From contig JABBOT010000003.1 in the NCBI GenBank assembly GCA_016165875.1, positions 26,988,983 through 27,052,982 on the forward strand: 64,000 bases of DNA, read 5' to 3'. Every line of letters starts with the position of its first letter. Positions within the stretch are counted from its first letter, which is position 1. The notes under the pieces are model-generated. The model did not search any database. It had not been told where the DNA came from and saw nothing but the letters and a program-made list of their open reading frames with translations. The DNA comes from Acanthopleura granulata (taxonomy: Eukaryota > Mollusca > Polyplacophora > Chitonida > Chitonidae). The translations under genes were made by a program, and so were the position numbers. Positions 60,762 through 64,000 of this stretch are shown piece after piece.

Positions 60762-61031
60762 GGGCCTCCGTGGCTCAGTCGGTTAGCGAGCTATCGCCGC
60801 GCAATGACCCAGGATCCTCAAACCAATGCGGTCGCTTTGAGTTCAAGTCCAGCTCATGGTGGCTTCCTCTCCGGCCGTAATTGAGAAGATCTGCAAGTAA
60901 CCTGCAGATGGTCGTGGGTTTCCCCCTGGGCTCTACCTTGTTTCTTCCCTCCATAATGTTTGTCGCCGTCGCATAAGTGAAATATTCTTGAATACGGCGT
61001 AAAATACCAACCAAATAAGTAAATAAATAAA
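60762..61031 (+). mobile_element. Near full-length tRNA-derived SINE
   Basis: The best copy in the window. It starts GGCCTCCGTGGCTCAGTCGG with the A box at 60771-60786 and a B box GTTCAAGTCC at 60841-60850. The body has CCTGCAGATGGTCGTGGGTT and the 3' domain GCATAAGTGAAATATTCTTG and CGGCGTAAAATACCAACC, ending in AAATAAGTAAATAAATAAA. Transcribed by RNA polymerase III in active copies; mobilised by a partner LINE. The partner is not identified here: the LINE tail at 2448-2553 is different. The minus-strand open frame within it is accidental. Confidence 0.92.
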
Positions 61032-61783
61032 TTTAAAAGTCAGCATTCAGCTGAAGTTCGGTTTTTCATCAAATAATATGACCACGGATATAGAACGAGC
61101 CCATTAAGGCCATCCTCTGTACCCATTAACAATGATAGGACCGTGATTCATCGGTGAGACCAATATGTAGCCTTGCTCCGATGCCAGGTCTTGTATTCTC
61201 CGTCAGTTCTGGCAAATACCGATGTAAGAGATGGATATAGAGAAGAACTAAATAGCCCAGACACATTTGTTACCCCTGGCTGAAAATTCTGTCTTCTTGC
61301 TGGGAACTGACTGTTATTCTCTATATGGTCGAAATTCGATTACCAGAGGAATGTATACACACACCCACCAAACGGACTGTTTGCCACGATTTCCTCAGTT
61401 CACCAGATATTAATCCTGGCCAATGTGTTATTAAAATAATTTCTCATCGCTTTGGTGTTCACTGTAAATGTTTACATTCTGAATAAATTTTCCTCACCTG
61501 CTGTGTTAGCGTTTAGTTGTTACGGCTGTGATCCTGTGTTTGACCACTCAGGCATTGAGAAACATAATACACATTGTATCTTTTTATTTTCTTTTATCAT
61601 TTTCGTCTTGTATGCACATCAAGTTTGACACTTTCCCGAAAGAAGGAATAAGGAGTAGAATGAGTTTAAGCTCTGTGTGGAAGGCAACTCTCTCCCACAG
61701 CTAAATATGGACAAGGCATATGAAGAATTTCAACAAACCGGCAATAACACAAGAAAAATAGATCCACATCCGGACCATCAATT
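61032..61783. other. No gene recognised
   Basis: Unique AT-rich sequence between two SINE copies; no open frame of interest. Confidence 0.6.
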
Positions 61784-61985
61784 GGTGGCACCTCCGTGAC
61801 CAAGGTGTTAGCGTGCTAGCGCAGAGTTATGACCCAGGAGCCCAGTACCTGTGTGTTCAAGTTCAACTCATGATGCATTCCTTGCAAGGTTTGCCAGTAA
61901 CCTGCGGGTGGTCGTGGATTTACATCGTGCGTCTTCTCGGGTTTCGTCCTATCATAATATCGCCATATAAGTGAAATATTACGGC
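61784..61985 (+). mobile_element. tRNA-derived SINE, 3' truncated
   Basis: GGTGGCACCTCCGTGACCAA and GTGTTAGCGTGCTAGCGCAG form a mutated A-box region, followed by ATGACCCAGGAGCC, GTTCAAGTTCAACTC (B-box region), GTAACCTGCGGGTGGTCGTG and ATATAAGTGAAATATT. Similarity ends there, before the AAATAAATA tail. Confidence 0.85.
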
Positions 61986-63264
61986 CTAATGGGCTACAGT
62001 GCTTGGCCCGAAGGCAAGCAATGTATAAACTTCCATCCAAATCTGTGTATATTGTTTGCCGAAGTTAGGAGAAAGAAACAGACCAATAAATGCCGACAAA
62101 AACATAACCTTGGAGGAGTTCATAATAAAACATTTTCTGCCTCAGACAGAAATCGCTAACGCTGATTACAAGTATAAGTTTGCTGAAGAGTGTATCAATT
62201 TTGCCTCTCTCTTGGAAATTTTAGCTAATTATTGATGATAAGTGGACATTACTCTAAGCATCTGCCGTGTTTAAATGGCTTGAAACTGGAAAGGTCAGTT
62301 TTAAGGACAACTGTAGGGATATCTGAGGACTTCTTCAAGGCCGTGCAGACTTTAAAGAAAACAAGGTCTTCATAGAATCGTTTACCCATTTCCCCGGGAT
62401 ATCTTTTGACCGACTTTCGTTTTTTCCAGAAGTCTAAGCACCGCTGTAATTGAGGTACCTTTCTAGCATTGTTCATTTTTTTCAGGAAGTCATTAAATGC
62501 CTTTGAAATATTGCTAGGGTAACCCAATGCGCCGGATATTACTCAGTTGTGAAACACAGTTATATATGAATCTCTCACACTGTCCTTTCCAATCCGTACG
62601 CATAAGAAAGTAACACACATTTTTGCGCCCATTTCACAACCTCCTGAACATTAAATTATGTGATGCTTTATAAGGGTCTGCAAGATATCGAAGTAATCAC
62701 CCAATGCCGGAGGCGCAAACAACGAGCTAAATTTCTGCACTTCACCCTCCTTTTTATGCGCCGAAAATACCTGTCAGGTCTTTCCGATTGTTCCCTGTCG
62801 TCTCCAGTTGTGATAATAGACCCAACAGAAGAAAATGCGGAAGAACATTTTGCAATCTTCAAAGAAATGTATTTATTTTAAATTTAGCGTTTAAACTAAA
62901 AGTTATGTTAATCACATTTATTTTATCACTAACCAATACACATGTATAGGTTTACACATACCACTGTTAAACGCACTTATAATGCGTTATTGCTGAGAAC
63001 CAAAGCACCTTCAGAACGGTTAAGTGTTTGTTCCTATTTATATGTAGCAAACTCATGCCAAGTCGTCAATGTTACAAAGAAAGTTTTCTTTAATTTTAAA
63101 TTTAAGCTGCAATACAATGATTTAAACATGGCCTGGCACCTGAAACTATTCCCAAAAACATAATTCCCAAATTCACAATATCTTTAGAAATATTACAGCA
63201 TCAATTAAAATGGAACGTTGTAAGCAAACTTTATTTCGGTCAAGTATGCCTTGCTGTAATGAAG
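61986..63264. other. Unique DNA with two weak exon-like segments
   Basis: Apart from the minus-strand frame at 62249-62527, a plus-strand segment at 62809-62881 follows a pyrimidine-rich acceptor-like tract (TTCCCTGTCGTCTCCAG) and encodes VIIDPTEENAEEHFAIFKEM to a TAA. It could be a short terminal exon, but no upstream exon is visible and it may be chance. Confidence 0.35.
62249..62527 (-). CDS. Possible terminal exon or gene remnant, unassigned
   Basis: A lysine-rich open frame of 92 codons ending at TAA 62251-62249, with stretches such as NISKAFNDFLKKMNNARK, LDFWKKRKSVKRYPGEMGK and VVLKTDLSSFKPFKHGR. The composition is protein-like and a CCCTAG acceptor-like site precedes it near 62515. 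I do not recognise the family. It could equally be a remnant of a mobile element or chance. Confidence 0.25.
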   Translation of the reverse strand: MGYPSNISKAFNDFLKKMNNARKVPQLQRCLDFWKKRKSVKRYPGEMGKRFYEDLVFFKVCTALKKSSDIPTVVLKTDLSSFKPFKHGRCLE

Positions 63265-63269
63265 CCAGG

Positions 63270-63395
63270 GCCCGGTTTCATGAAGCGCACTTAGCTAAGT
63301 ATTCCTTTAACTGCCAATACAACGTATGTTGTAGACACAGGAAATGCATTTACCTAAGTGCTACTTAGCACTAAGTACGCTTCATGAAACCGGGC
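63270..63395 (-). mobile_element. 126-bp palindromic MITE, copy 2, with 5-bp target duplication
   Basis: Starts GCCCGGTTTCATGAAGCG and ends with its exact reverse complement, so the terminal inverted repeat is at least 18 bp and perfect. Flanked by CCAGG at 63265-63269 and 63396-63400. Reversed, it aligns end to end with the copy at 1451-1576. The near-perfect ends suggest it is the younger of the two. Non-autonomous; the transposase source is unknown. Confidence 0.9.
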
Positions 63396-63400
63396 CCAGG

Positions 63401-64000
63401 GTCACAACTTCTCCTTAAATTGTTGTGCTGCATCCGTGTCTTCCAGATTACAACCGGTTGTATGCTCCAAGGCCCATATTCTTCATATGTAGTGGAGTGT
63501 GGGTGTATCCGATGTGGGCATACATTCAGTCAACAATTAACGTCTGGAAGACAGTTTGTATTTTTGCCCGAGACAAAACACACATTATCTGAGAATATGA
63601 AATACATTGTTTAGTTGTCACACGAAATGTAACATAGGGGCCCAATCTGGTGTAATTTGGTTTTGAAAATTTTTATTATCAAGTGGCTGCCAGAGTTTGG
63701 TCAATTAAATGACTAAGTCTGAACAATTAAGACATTACCTGTAGATTAATGACATCTCTCTAAAGAGGGAAATCCACGAAACAATGTTGGTAAACCAAAT
63801 GTGTGCTTATGCCTTCTGCTGATATGTGCGCAGTTTTTTTAAAATGCATTGTAAAACATGTCAGGTTCACCAAGCCTAAAACTTAACTAAGCTGTAGATA
63901 GACTTCCATTCTCTCAAAAGCTTAACCTAAGCCAAAGCCCGTCAGAAATACGTGTGAATCACCCTGGTGATAAAATGAGGATCGCTAGGTTGTAGGTCAA
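63401..64000. other. No gene recognised
   Basis: Unique AT-rich sequence up to the window end. The plus-strand frame 63384-63614 begins inside the MITE and is not a gene. Confidence 0.55.

Overview
The window looks like 64 kb of AT-rich, gene-poor nuclear DNA from an invertebrate animal, most probably a mollusc or another lophotrochozoan. The reasons are the absence of long host reading frames, many tRNA-derived SINEs with AAATAAATA tails, a decayed RNase H-bearing LINE, a Tc1-like transposon, solo LTRs and a short satellite. The mollusc assignment rests on my memory of similar SINE and LINE tails and was not tested by a search.

Layout. 1-2553: 3' part of a LINE (reverse transcriptase, RNase H, 3' tail), interrupted at 1451-1576 by a small inverted-repeat element. 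2.7-45.5 kb: mostly unique, non-coding DNA with scattered SINE copies on both strands, three related LTR copies (12.6, 18.2 and 38.4 kb) and a doubtful fourth, two more LINE tails, a tandem satellite at 28.2-29.2 kb and a few exon-like segments, none certain. 45.5-46.5 kb: a satellite unit abutting the 3' half of a Tc1-like element. 46.5-53.8 kb: a compact, visibly GC-richer block, apparently intronless and dense in reading frames. 53.8-64 kb: unique DNA again, with three SINE copies and a second copy of the inverted-repeat element.

The block at 46.5-53.8 kb is the most interesting part. It is a decayed endogenous double-stranded DNA virus or transposon of the Polinton/Maverick-adintovirus kind. 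It carries a DNA-packaging ATPase with Walker A and B motifs, the start of a capsid-like gene, a penton-like gene and a chain of small genes, some with apparent membrane segments. The two main gene clusters diverge from about 49.4 kb. Stop codons and frameshifts break almost every gene. I found no DNA polymerase B, integrase or adenain-type protease, and no terminal inverted repeats, so the copy is a remnant.

Few host genes can be supported. The best candidates are a minus-strand model at 39.3-40.6 kb with matching splice phases and a signal-peptide-like first exon at 25.1-25.3 kb; both are weak. All family assignments come from recognising motifs by eye.
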